From Caldifarciminota bacterium (GTDB taxonomy: Bacteria > Hydrothermota > Tepidihabitantia > Tepidihabitantales > CAIPLT01): a stretch of 45,541 nt of DNA. Each line of letters starts with the position of its first letter. Positions within the stretch are counted from its first letter, which is position 1. Shown piece after piece: positions 38,198-45,541 of the stretch. The notes below the pieces were generated by a model. That model was not told the DNA's origin. It saw nothing but the letters and a program-made list of their open reading frames with translations, and ran no database searches. The stretch covers positions 1 through 45,541 of the forward strand of contig CAIPLT010000047.1 of assembly GCA_903865935.1 (NCBI GenBank). Reading direction: 5' to 3'. The translations under genes and the position numbers were made by a program.

Positions 38198-40051
38198 TTA
38201 TAAGTTTGCGCGATTGATTTCAGTTATCTTATATTTATTGTTTTGGTCATCAGTGATTTCACCACCAACAGTTTTATTAAGTAGGTTCTGGGCAAATGGA
38301 GCGAGATAAGATATGATACCTTTTGCTACATCCGAGTCCCACGGCCCGAGGATAGTATATATTAATGGAAGAGAATTCTCGGATACCGGCATTAATTTGA
38401 CGATGGTTCCAGTATTGACTTTAGAAGTATCAATTTTCTTAAAGTCAATCGGCTTCGCTTTTGCCAGTTCATTACGCATCTCAGATATTCGGTTCATTAA
38501 CCGCTTCTGTTTTTCCATTGCTGCTTTATACTCAAAGTTCTCAGATAAATCACCATAGCCACGGGCATGTCCAATCTCTTCTGCAACCTTTGGAACATCA
38601 ACGGTACTGAGTATTCTTAGTTCATCCTCTTTATTTTTAATCGCTGTTGCAGTATGATAAATGTAATCTTCTTTTTCTGCAAGAAGGTCAGGAAACTTCT
38701 GTTTGAAAATATGTTCAATTATATCAATTTCCTCGGGGTAGAAATTTTCGATCGCTTTTATCCTTTCGATTGTTCGTTTAACAATATCCGGGTTAATTTT
38801 TTCTGTAACGATTCTTATTATCTTATAATCCTTGTTAATTATTCTTTTACGGATTTCTGCACCGTATTGTTTTGACAGGTCTATGTATCTAGTTAGAATC
38901 GCATAGGGGTCGTCATCAGCTTTTGTTTCAGCCAGCCACATAAACTGCCCGGGACAGCTTTTATATTCGGTAAAACATTTATTGATAATTTGTTTTTGTA
39001 TTGCTTCACTGCTGTTAGCGAAAATAGTAAGCATAGTTCTTTTATCCGATCGAGTGAAGAATATAGAAAGATACACGTCTTGCCAGTCAGTTCTTTGTTT
39101 CTTCAGTTCGATCATAATTTTCTGCCTGGTAGGATTGGCAGCGGTGTTCATTAAATCGACTATTTTATCGACGGACAAAGATGGCAAGCCGGAATAATCA
39201 AATACCCGAGTGTCATTGGATACTTTTTTCTCGGTTTTTGGTTTTGTCTTTTTAAGATATTCAATAAATTTATCTATAATATCATCTGAAACCAAATCTT
39301 TTAGAATCTGCTTAATATCGGTTGTTTTATAGTTTTCTGGTAAATCACGCAATATTAACTTTTTTAGTTCAGCAGGGTTATCCTTAGCCAACTGCGCTAT
39401 AATCGGTGACTTTTTTGCTTTCAAGTAGAAAAGATTATCCGTAGGGATTGATTGTAATGATGTTAATGCTTGTTCTAAAGTAATAGTATGGGATTGCGAG
39501 CTGAGGAAGTTGATAGTCAATGTATCTAAAAGAAAGTCAATCTTAGTTACTTCGCCGTAGCCTGACCTTGTCGAGTAGACCGGGTTCCCGATATCAAGTG
39601 ATAGAAGTTTGTCAAGAATAGTTATAGTCTTGGGTAAAAGAGCAGAATCTTCTAATCCGGATAACTGAATAAATTTAACGAGATTTTCCCTATTAGCATA
39701 GATAGTTTGATATAACCGACTAATTGCCTGTCTAAATTTACGGTCAGATGTCAACAGATGAGCTGTTTGTCGAATATGATCCAAAGCTTCCTTATAATTA
39801 TTGCGTTCGATTAGGTATTCAGCCAGGAATTGAGCTAATTCTTTAGCTTGTCCATCTAAATTAATGGTCGGACGGGTTAGATAGTGAATACACTCCCAAA
39901 TTTCGTTAAGGCTATTTTCAGGTTCGTTTTGTGTAAGGTATTCTAAGAACAATGCTTCCATAGCCGAGTACTCTTTTTTTCGTACTAATTGTTTAAAAGA
40001 AACCAATAGATTGTGCTGACCATCGAACTTTTCCTTGTTTAAAGAGTCCAT
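38198..40051 (-). CDS. greA: Transcript cleavage factor GreA with a ~470-residue N-terminal extension
   Basis: The 617-residue protein ends in a complete GreA/GreB module: the coiled coil with 'VPKVAEEIGHARGYGDLSENFEYKAAMEKQKRLMNRISEM' keeps the tip residues Asp and Glu of GDLSEN that activate RNA polymerase backtrack cleavage, and the C-terminal FKBP-like part reads 'VNTGTIVKLMP...YTILGPWDSD...ISYLAPFAQNLLNKTVGGEI'. Normal GreA is ~158 residues. The added N-terminus is mainly helical, TPR-like in feel ('AEYLIERNNYKEALDHIRQTAHLL'), and has a beta-rich insert near residues 165-200. Chlamydiae and some other phyla have similarly long GreA proteins. ATG 40051 follows a promoter directly; tsaC is downstream in the same transcript. 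Confidence 0.92.
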   Translation of the reverse strand: MDSLNKEKFDGQHNLLVSFKQLVRKKEYSAMEALFLEYLTQNEPENSLNEIWECIHYLTRPTINLDGQAKELAQFLAEYLIERNNYKEALDHIRQTAHLLTSDRKFRQAISRLYQTIYANRENLVKFIQLSGLEDSALLPKTITILDKLLSLDIGNPVYSTRSGYGEVTKIDFLLDTLTINFLSSQSHTITLEQALTSLQSIPTDNLFYLKAKKSPIIAQLAKDNPAELKKLILRDLPENYKTTDIKQILKDLVSDDIIDKFIEYLKKTKPKTEKKVSNDTRVFDYSGLPSLSVDKIVDLMNTAANPTRQKIMIELKKQRTDWQDVYLSIFFTRSDKRTMLTIFANSSEAIQKQIINKCFTEYKSCPGQFMWLAETKADDDPYAILTRYIDLSKQYGAEIRKRIINKDYKIIRIVTEKINPDIVKRTIERIKAIENFYPEEIDIIEHIFKQKFPDLLAEKEDYIYHTATAIKNKEDELRILSTVDVPKVAEEIGHARGYGDLSENFEYKAAMEKQKRLMNRISEMRNELAKAKPIDFKKIDTSKVNTGTIVKLMPVSENSLPLIYTILGPWDSDVAKGIISYLAPFAQNLLNKTVGGEITDDQNNKYKITEINRANL

Positions 40052-40059
40052 AACAGGTA

Positions 40060-40087
40060 AGATTACCATAATAATCCAAAAAATCAA
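40060..40087 (-). promoter_or_regulatory. Promoter of the long greA gene, implying a leaderless mRNA
   Basis: Minus-strand TTGATT (40087-40082) and TAATCT (40065-40060) are 16 bases apart, with eight bases to the ATG at 40051. The longer ORF start at 40087 is the -35 box itself. Confidence 0.6.
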
Positions 40088-40166
40088 TAGTTTTATAAGA
40101 TAAAGTATTCATTATCAAATGTTATGACTTTGACCCTCACTTCTTGTGCGGTTTTTTAAAAAACCC

Positions 40167-40194
40167 TTGACAAAATTATTGGGGTTTGTATAAT
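40167..40194 (+). promoter_or_regulatory. Consensus promoter P1 of the giant gene
   Basis: TTGACA (40167-40172) and TATAAT (40189-40194), both perfect, are 16 bases apart. It is the best sigma70 match in the window and gives a leader of ~260 bases to the ATG at 40461. Confidence 0.8.
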
Positions 40195-40293
40195 GCCGAT
40201 AAGTGTAATGTTCTTTGACAAATTTACTCATGGTTCGTGTCCGGTTATAATAGAACGAATTACTCATAGAAAAATAATAATTTAACTTTACTC

Positions 40294-40322
40294 TTGACAA
40301 GAACGGTAAATTTTATTAAACT
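40294..40322 (+). promoter_or_regulatory. Second promoter P2 of the giant gene
   Basis: TTGACA (40294-40299) and TAAACT (40317-40322) are 17 bases apart, giving a leader of ~130 bases to the ATG at 40461. Confidence 0.55.
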
Positions 40323-40568
40323 GCGACAGATTAAGAAGTTTCAATTAGTTTGCATATAAATTAGTATTTGTTTTATAGTATTATTTGAAGTAAGACAGGA
40401 GAACATATATTTAAATTAATTTATGTTTATTAATCGGATATTTTTAGGAAAGGAGTTAGTATGGAAAAAGTTGGAATGTGTTTCCAAAGATTCTTTAATA
40501 TAGGCGTAAAATCAATAAACAAGATAAACAAAATAAATCAAAACAGTACCCAAACAAGGAGGGTATCT

Positions 40569-43500
40569 ATGAAAAGTTACAAACTATTATTTATAGCAGT
40601 AGCAATACTGAGTATGTTCATACCCGCGAAAACCTTCGCACAAGTTCCGTACGACTTAGATGTTCAAGATAATATAGGCAATCTGGTTGGCAATACGATG
40701 ACAATGAATATTGCTCCAGGAGGCAGTGGAACTGGTTACTTCTGGATTGTTAATAGTGATATTTTACATAATCCTGACCCAGACCCATTTGGAACTTTGG
40801 TTTTTGGGGCATTGTCAAATTCTTATGACTTAATTCATACAACTAATCCACTTGCATGGATTCCTGCGAGTGGCAACATAACAATGACTTATTCTGGAAT
40901 AAATTATTTGGTAGTACCTAATGGTCAAGGCGGCATGGCTGATATAACGGTCGCAGTTCCAGCAAACCAAGATGTAGGCACATATGAAGCGTGGGTTGTC
41001 AGTACTCCATACAGTGCTCCAGGCGTTCCAATTCCTACAGTAGCTGATTCATTCTTATTAAGAGTTGTAGTCGGACCACAGGAAGATGTAGATATTATCG
41101 AGGATAATATTTCGGGGAACTCGGGCGCGGGCGACACTTTGGTGTATATAGGGATGTTCATGGTTCTTAATCCAACACCTTCTAACAATCCAGACCCGGA
41201 CGGTCCTTCTAATGCTGACTTATACAATTTAAGATTTTCCGCCCAGAATTTCATTGATACATCCAATGAGTCGAGATATATTCCAAGTGCTGATGTTTAT
41301 GTTTCGGTGACAGGTATTTTTAACCCGACACCGGTTAGCGAAGCGGTAATTGGTCGAATTGCCCTGGGTGACAGTGTGTTTGCTGAAGCATGGGTCGCAG
41401 TTCCGAAAGGCACTCATGCAGGAAATTATTTAGGACAGATAATGGTTTATGATGACGACGGCTGGCCTTCGGATGTGGTCGGTATAAACCTGACCGTTGA
41501 CCCGTCATATGATTTGGATATTTCAGACAATACAGGAAATTTAGTCGGGAACTGGATGACCTTAAGTTCAGCCCCGGGCACTGTGCCAAGCGGTAATTTT
41601 ATCGTAATCAACCCGAACAATTCTGATTTAAATGTTGACCCAGACCCGTTCGGTAATGCCGACTTATATAATGTCACCTATCAGATTGATGACCTCGTTC
41701 ATATATCCAACCCGTTAGCATGGATTCCGAGTGCAGATATTACATTATCATTCACATCGCCATTAACAATATTATCCGGTGGCAGCGAGAATGTTTTCTT
41801 AACCGTTAACATTCCGAACGACCAGATTACCGGCGAATATAACGCATGGGTCAGAATCGTTGACGATACCGCGATGGTTAGGGATTCGTTCCAGTTACGG
41901 ATGATTGTCGGTCCACAGGAAGACGTGGATATTGTTGAAACCAATATTTTGGGCAGTGCCAATGTTAATGACACATTAGTTTATCTGGGAAGATTCTGGG
42001 TGGTTAACCCTGATACATCATGGAACCCAGATCCGGATGGCCCATCCAATGCTGAGCTGTATAATCTGCGGTTTGCGGCAGAAAATATGCGCGACACCAT
42101 GCACCCATCAAGATTTATTCCGTCCGAAGATATCTTTTTAGCAATCACCGGTGTATTTGGTCCGACTCCGGTTTATGAAGCGAGTATCGGACAGCTTGCT
42201 TTAGGCGACACTTCAAAGATTGAAGTATTTTTACGCCTGCCCTATGGCACAAAAGCCGGTACCTACAAAGGTCAGATACAGGTTCAGGATGACGACGGCT
42301 GGCCATCAGATGTAGTCGGCACTTTACTTGGCGTCGCACCCAATTATGACCTTGATATTTCGGACAATACAGGAAATTTAGTCGGTAATGTGATGACGAT
42401 GAGTTCAGCGCCAGGCACATCTCCGACCGGTCACTTTATCTTAATCAACCCCAACACACCGGAACTGAATGTTGACCCGGATATGTTTGGTAACACTGAT
42501 TTACATAATATCAGTTATATAGTTGATGACCTTGTACATGTCTCAAATCCTTTGGCTTACATACCGAAATCCGATATCACATTATCATTCACCCCGCCTT
42601 TGAGTCTTGCATCCGGTGAAAGCGATGACATTTTATTAACGGTCAATATCCCTTCGAGCCAGATAGTCGGTGAATACACGACTTTGGTTCAGGTAATGGA
42701 TGATACGGCTGGTGTCGGCGACTCATTCCGGTTACACGTGATTGTCGGGGCTGAGGAAGATATTGATATCGTTGAAACCAATATTTTAAATACATCAGGC
42801 GTTGGCGATACGCTGGTACATCTAGGCGAATTTACCATTATTAACCCTGACACATCATGGAACCCGGACCCGGATGGCCCGTCCAATTCCGATTTATACA
42901 ATTTAAGATTTTCCGCGGAAAATATGCGCGACACCATGCACCCATCAAGATTCATACCGTCTTCCGAGGTATATCTTTCGATTACGGGCGTGATGGGTCC
43001 GACACCGGTATTTGAAGCAAATATTCCGCAATTGGCTTTGGGTGATACCGCAATCGTTGAAGTTTATATTCATTTGCCATACGGAACGAACGCGGCAACC
43101 TACAAAGGACAGGTTCAGGTCGTTGATGATGACGGTTGGCCATCAGATGTTGTTGGTATGTTGCTCAATGTAGAGCCGTCGTATGATTTGGATATTTCGG
43201 ACAACGAACAGAATCTGGTTGCGAATACGATGATATTAGCTGATAATAATCTTGACGGTCGTTTCCGTTTAATCAACCCCAACACACCGGATTTAAATGT
43301 TGACCCGGATATTTACGGTAATGCCAATTTGACCGGACTGGTTTATACTGTTTCAACACTGGTTTCAGGCACCTACACAATTCCGCCATCTGCATTCACT
43401 TTCCCAGGAGCTCCGACTACATTAGCTACCGGCGCTTCAGTTGACCAGCTACTCAGACTTACAATACCTCTTGGCCAGCATGCGGGAATCTATTTAGGCA

Positions 43501-45541
43501 AAGTGTGGGTAACTGCGGCTCAAGGTCCTTCGGATACATTTGACCTGGTCGTTTTGATCGGTCAGCAGCCGAATTTTACCGTAGTTGGACCGCTTGATGA
43601 TACGGTTCCGCACGGTCATATGGCCGAAGACAAGTTCCTGATTATCAACACGGGCAATTCAGTAATTCACAATTTCTACTTTGAAGCAACCAACCTAACC
43701 GATGGTCTAGGACATTATATTTTAGCCGATGATAATATTAATTTCATACCTTCGAATATTGATTCATTAAATAACAATGACTCGGCATATGTGACGGTAC
43801 AGGTCTGGGTGCCACTTGGCACTTATACCGGACTCTATACCGGCACAATCACAGTCAAGGGTAACGACGGGTTGGTGATGCAGACATTACCGATTGCGGT
43901 CTTTGTCCTGCCTGAGTACGATTTGGATATTTCGGATAACGAACAGAATATGGTTGGCAATAAGATGACTTTGGCTGGTGCAATGGGTACAACCCAGCAG
44001 GGCTACTTCTCATTGATTAACCCCAACGCCGAAGAACTCAATGTTGACCCGGATACATTTGGTAATGCTGACCTGACCGGACTGACCTATACCGTTGACA
44101 CTTTACGGTATATTCCAGTTCCTGGTATGGACATCAATTATTTTATACCGGGCAGTGCAGTAACATTGAGTCTGCCGTCAACACTTGCCAGCGGCGCTCA
44201 AGCAAACACATTAGTTTCAGTAGCGATTCCAATAAACGTCCGCGCTGGTACTTATCGTGGAACGGTAAAAGTTAATGGTATGCCAGGCAGTGTTTCAGAT
44301 AACTTCACTTTGGAAGTTGTAGTCGGCGCGGTTGATGACATTGATATTGCACAGCCCGGAACTACTGTCCTTGGAAATCCTGGGGCAACGGTCAATCTGC
44401 CGCAATTCACGGTCTGGTCAACCGATGCTGCGAATAACCCAGATGCTTATGACGGTCCTGGTAATACCACGCTTTATGGCGTGACATTCTCAGCTCAGGA
44501 TTTAAGAGACGCGACCAATACTCATATGATACCAGCCGCTAATGTATCGTTTATACCGTCAATGGTAGATTCGATTCAGGCTGGCACATCAATAAGTGTT
44601 CAGGCGAGGGTATATATTCCGCTTGGCACGTATTCTATGACATATTCCGGACTTGCTACCGCAACCAATGCCACTGGCACGACCCTTGACACAATACGAT
44701 TATATGTCAATGTTAATCCGTATTATGATTTGGATATCTCGGACAATCAGTCGAATCTCTTTGCTAATAAAATGCATCTGGCAGGACCACAGGGCACAAC
44801 CCGCCAGGGCAATTTCTTAATGATTAACCCGAACTCGGCTGCACTCAATGTTGACCCAGACCAGTATGGCAACGCGGACTTTACCAGTTTCTCGATAATT
44901 GCTGAAACATTAAAATACATCCCAAGCGGTTTGGGCGATGTCAATTACTTTATTCCGCCAAGTGCGATAACCGTTACAGTACCTATACAACTTTTGTCCG
45001 GTGCATCGGGCAATGGTTTGATTTCAGTAAATATTCCGGCTAACACATTCTCGGGTATTTACCGCGGTCAGGTAAGAATCACGGGCAATCCAGGTACACC
45101 TGGCACACCGACTGACGAGTTTACCCTGGAAGTTTCAGTCGGACCGCTTGATGATATTGATATTACAGAAGCATCAGTCGCTGGCACGGGTAATCACGGT
45201 ACGACCGTGAATACCGGTAATTTTACGGTATGGTCAACTGACGCAACGAATAATCCAGACCCGGACGGTCCTGGTAATACGACACTTTACGGCGTCAATT
45301 TTATTGCTCAGGATTTACGCGCGGGCAGTTTGGTCATTCCAGCAGCAAACGTTTCGTTTGTGCCGTCAGTTATTGACAGTATCAGACCCGGCACATCGCG
45401 GACCGTATATGCAACAGTAAATATACCTTACGGCACTTATGCGACAACTTATTCCGGACTCGCAATGGCAACTAACAATACCGGCACAACATCTGATACC
45501 GTCAGAATCAATGTAACGGTTAATCCGTATTATGATTTGGA
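40569..45541 (+). CDS. Giant exported repeat protein of alternating Asp-rich Ig-like domains (3' end outside window)
   Basis: The frame stays open to the window edge, giving at least 1657 residues. A signal peptide (MKSYKLLFIAVAILSMFIPAKTFAQ) starts at ATG 40569, with AAGGAGGG just upstream. The same frame is open to ATG 40461, which also has a ribosome binding site and would add 36 polar residues, like an extended signal peptide. From residue 28 come long units that each begin 'YDLDISDN'. A unit has two related ~140-residue Ig-like domains: one with 'LNVDPDPFGNADLYN', one starting 'EDVDIVETNI' with 'WNPDPDGPSNADLYNLRF'. These DxDxDG-like loops could bind calcium. It is probably a surface stalk or adhesin; no enzymatic motif is visible. 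Many long minus-strand ORFs here are shadows of the repeat. Confidence 0.93.
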   Translation, partial: MKSYKLLFIAVAILSMFIPAKTFAQVPYDLDVQDNIGNLVGNTMTMNIAPGGSGTGYFWIVNSDILHNPDPDPFGTLVFGALSNSYDLIHTTNPLAWIPASGNITMTYSGINYLVVPNGQGGMADITVAVPANQDVGTYEAWVVSTPYSAPGVPIPTVADSFLLRVVVGPQEDVDIIEDNISGNSGAGDTLVYIGMFMVLNPTPSNNPDPDGPSNADLYNLRFSAQNFIDTSNESRYIPSADVYVSVTGIFNPTPVSEAVIGRIALGDSVFAEAWVAVPKGTHAGNYLGQIMVYDDDGWPSDVVGINLTVDPSYDLDISDNTGNLVGNWMTLSSAPGTVPSGNFIVINPNNSDLNVDPDPFGNADLYNVTYQIDDLVHISNPLAWIPSADITLSFTSPLTILSGGSENVFLTVNIPNDQITGEYNAWVRIVDDTAMVRDSFQLRMIVGPQEDVDIVETNILGSANVNDTLVYLGRFWVVNPDTSWNPDPDGPSNAELYNLRFAAENMRDTMHPSRFIPSEDIFLAITGVFGPTPVYEASIGQLALGDTSKIEVFLRLPYGTKAGTYKGQIQVQDDDGWPSDVVGTLLGVAPNYDLDISDNTGNLVGNVMTMSSAPGTSPTGHFILINPNTPELNVDPDMFGNTDLHNISYIVDDLVHVSNPLAYIPKSDITLSFTPPLSLASGESDDILLTVNIPSSQIVGEYTTLVQVMDDTAGVGDSFRLHVIVGAEEDIDIVETNILNTSGVGDTLVHLGEFTIINPDTSWNPDPDGPSNSDLYNLRFSAENMRDTMHPSRFIPSSEVYLSITGVMGPTPVFEANIPQLALGDTAIVEVYIHLPYGTNAATYKGQVQVVDDDGWPSDVVGMLLNVEPSYDLDISDNEQNLVANTMILADNNLDGRFRLINPNTPDLNVDPDIYGNANLTGLVYTVSTLVSGTYTIPPSAFTFPGAPTTLATGASVDQLLRLTIPLGQHAGIYLGKVWVTAAQGPSDTFDLVVLIGQQPNFTVVGPLDDTVPHGHMAEDKFLIINTGNSVIHNFYFEATNLTDGLGHYILADDNINFIPSNIDSLNNNDSAYVTVQVWVPLGTYTGLYTGTITVKGNDGLVMQTLPIAVFVLPEYDLDISDNEQNMVGNKMTLAGAMGTTQQGYFSLINPNAEELNVDPDTFGNADLTGLTYTVDTLRYIPVPGMDINYFIPGSAVTLSLPSTLASGAQANTLVSVAIPINVRAGTYRGTVKVNGMPGSVSDNFTLEVVVGAVDDIDIAQPGTTVLGNPGATVNLPQFTVWSTDAANNPDAYDGPGNTTLYGVTFSAQDLRDATNTHMIPAANVSFIPSMVDSIQAGTSISVQARVYIPLGTYSMTYSGLATATNATGTTLDTIRLYVNVNPYYDLDISDNQSNLFANKMHLAGPQGTTRQGNFLMINPNSAALNVDPDQYGNADFTSFSIIAETLKYIPSGLGDVNYFIPPSAITVTVPIQLLSGASGNGLISVNIPANTFSGIYRGQVRITGNPGTPGTPTDEFTLEVSVGPLDDIDITEASVAGTGNHGTTVNTGNFTVWSTDATNNPDPDGPGNTTLYGVNFIAQDLRAGSLVIPAANVSFVPSVIDSIRPGTSRTVYATVNIPYGTYATTYSGLAMATNNTGTTSDTVRINVTVNPYYDL
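40650..45541 (+). repeat. Six full and one cut tandem units of the giant protein
   Basis: Units start at 40650, 41508, 42345, 43182, 43917, 44724 and 45531 (cut). Lengths are 858, 837, 837, 735, 807 and 807 bases, so units 2-3 and 5-6 are equal-length pairs. The second domains of units 2 and 3 share a run 'ATGCGCGACACCATGCACCC' without change, showing recent duplication. Unit 4 has a variant second half lacking the DPDG loop. Confidence 0.9.

Larger units (their letters stand above)
40088..40460 (+). other. 373-base upstream region of the giant gene
   Basis: No coding frame is supported. It carries three TTGACA boxes in the + direction (40167, 40215, 40294), two of which have a well-spaced -10 box and are listed as promoters. 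A further TATAAT at 40246-40251 lies 25 bases from its nearest TTGACA. Confidence 0.6.

Noticed and set aside
40246-40251. Third promoter of the giant gene using TATAAT at 40246 and TTGACA at 40215
   Set aside because: The spacing of 25 bases is too long for a sigma70 promoter.
40925-44944. Several 60-110-codon ORFs on the minus strand opposite the giant gene
   Set aside because: They recur at repeat spacing, are shadows of the + strand repeats, have no ribosome binding sites and no sensible protein features.

Overview
The window is AT-rich bacterial DNA with 31 protein-coding genes (two cut by the window edges), no tRNA or rRNA that I can see, and no CRISPR array, integrase or transposase. 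Many secreted proteins carry a signal peptide, beta-propeller or Ig-like modules and a C-terminal 'APNP...GIYFLRY...KLIVQ' domain of the T9SS type A / FlgD-like sorting class. Together with a TonB-like protein, an OmpA-like protein, a beta-barrel protein and Lgt, this points to a didermic, uncultivated-type lineage. My best guess, by gene style only, is candidate phylum WOR-3 (Stahlbacteria) or a relative in the FCB/Hydrothermae neighbourhood.

Layout. 1-5845 (+): the end of a kelch/sorting-domain protein, a TonB-like gene, a 570-base gene-free stretch, and a 1232-residue exported protein with 14 'NYLVVW' repeats, six kelch blades and a sorting tail. 5927-9574 (-): valS, an OmpA-like gene and a DUF5683-like gene as an overlapping operon. 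9775-13951 (-): a secreted sorting-domain protein, phoU plus a DedA-like membrane protein, and a Na+/phosphate symporter. 14020-17825 (-): M20 hydrolase, unknown gene, M50 site-2-type protease, lgt and an internally deleted comF. 18153-24900 (+): a secreted adhesin-like protein, a frameshifted zincin-motif/kelch protein, an M14 carboxypeptidase and a lipoprotein cyclophilin. 24946-29733 (-): a beta-barrel protein, mtnA, HU and another kelch protein. 29857-34605 (+): an M16 peptidase pair, then a 530-base gene-poor stretch with an RNA-like fold and a rarA relic, then an APC permease. 34662-40051: rarA (-), a gingipain-type C25 peptidase (+), tsaC and an N-terminally extended GreA (-). 40461 to the window end (+): the first ~1650 residues of a giant exported repeat protein that runs off the window.

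How the genes work together. The dominant theme is the cell envelope and surface: display proteins built from shared propeller, Ig-like and sorting modules, several secreted peptidases (M14, M16, C25, M50, a putative zincin), lipoprotein maturation (Lgt) and phosphate uptake and its control (Na/Pi symporter, PhoU). Housekeeping genes are mixed in between.

The most notable signals are: (1) a set of seven genes (valS, M14, mtnA, M16, APC, rarA, long greA) whose sigma70-type -10 box sits only 6-10 bases from the start codon, implying leaderless or nearly leaderless mRNAs beside genes with strong Shine-Dalgarno sites; (2) a giant protein made of alternating Asp-rich Ig-like domains; (3) a probable -1 frameshift at an A6 tract in the zincin/kelch gene; (4) a ComF protein that kept both ends but lost its middle; (5) a short relic of a second rarA 3' end; (6) a palindromic GC-rich element that supplies the -35 edge of two promoters. 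I find no clearly new defence or mobile system.
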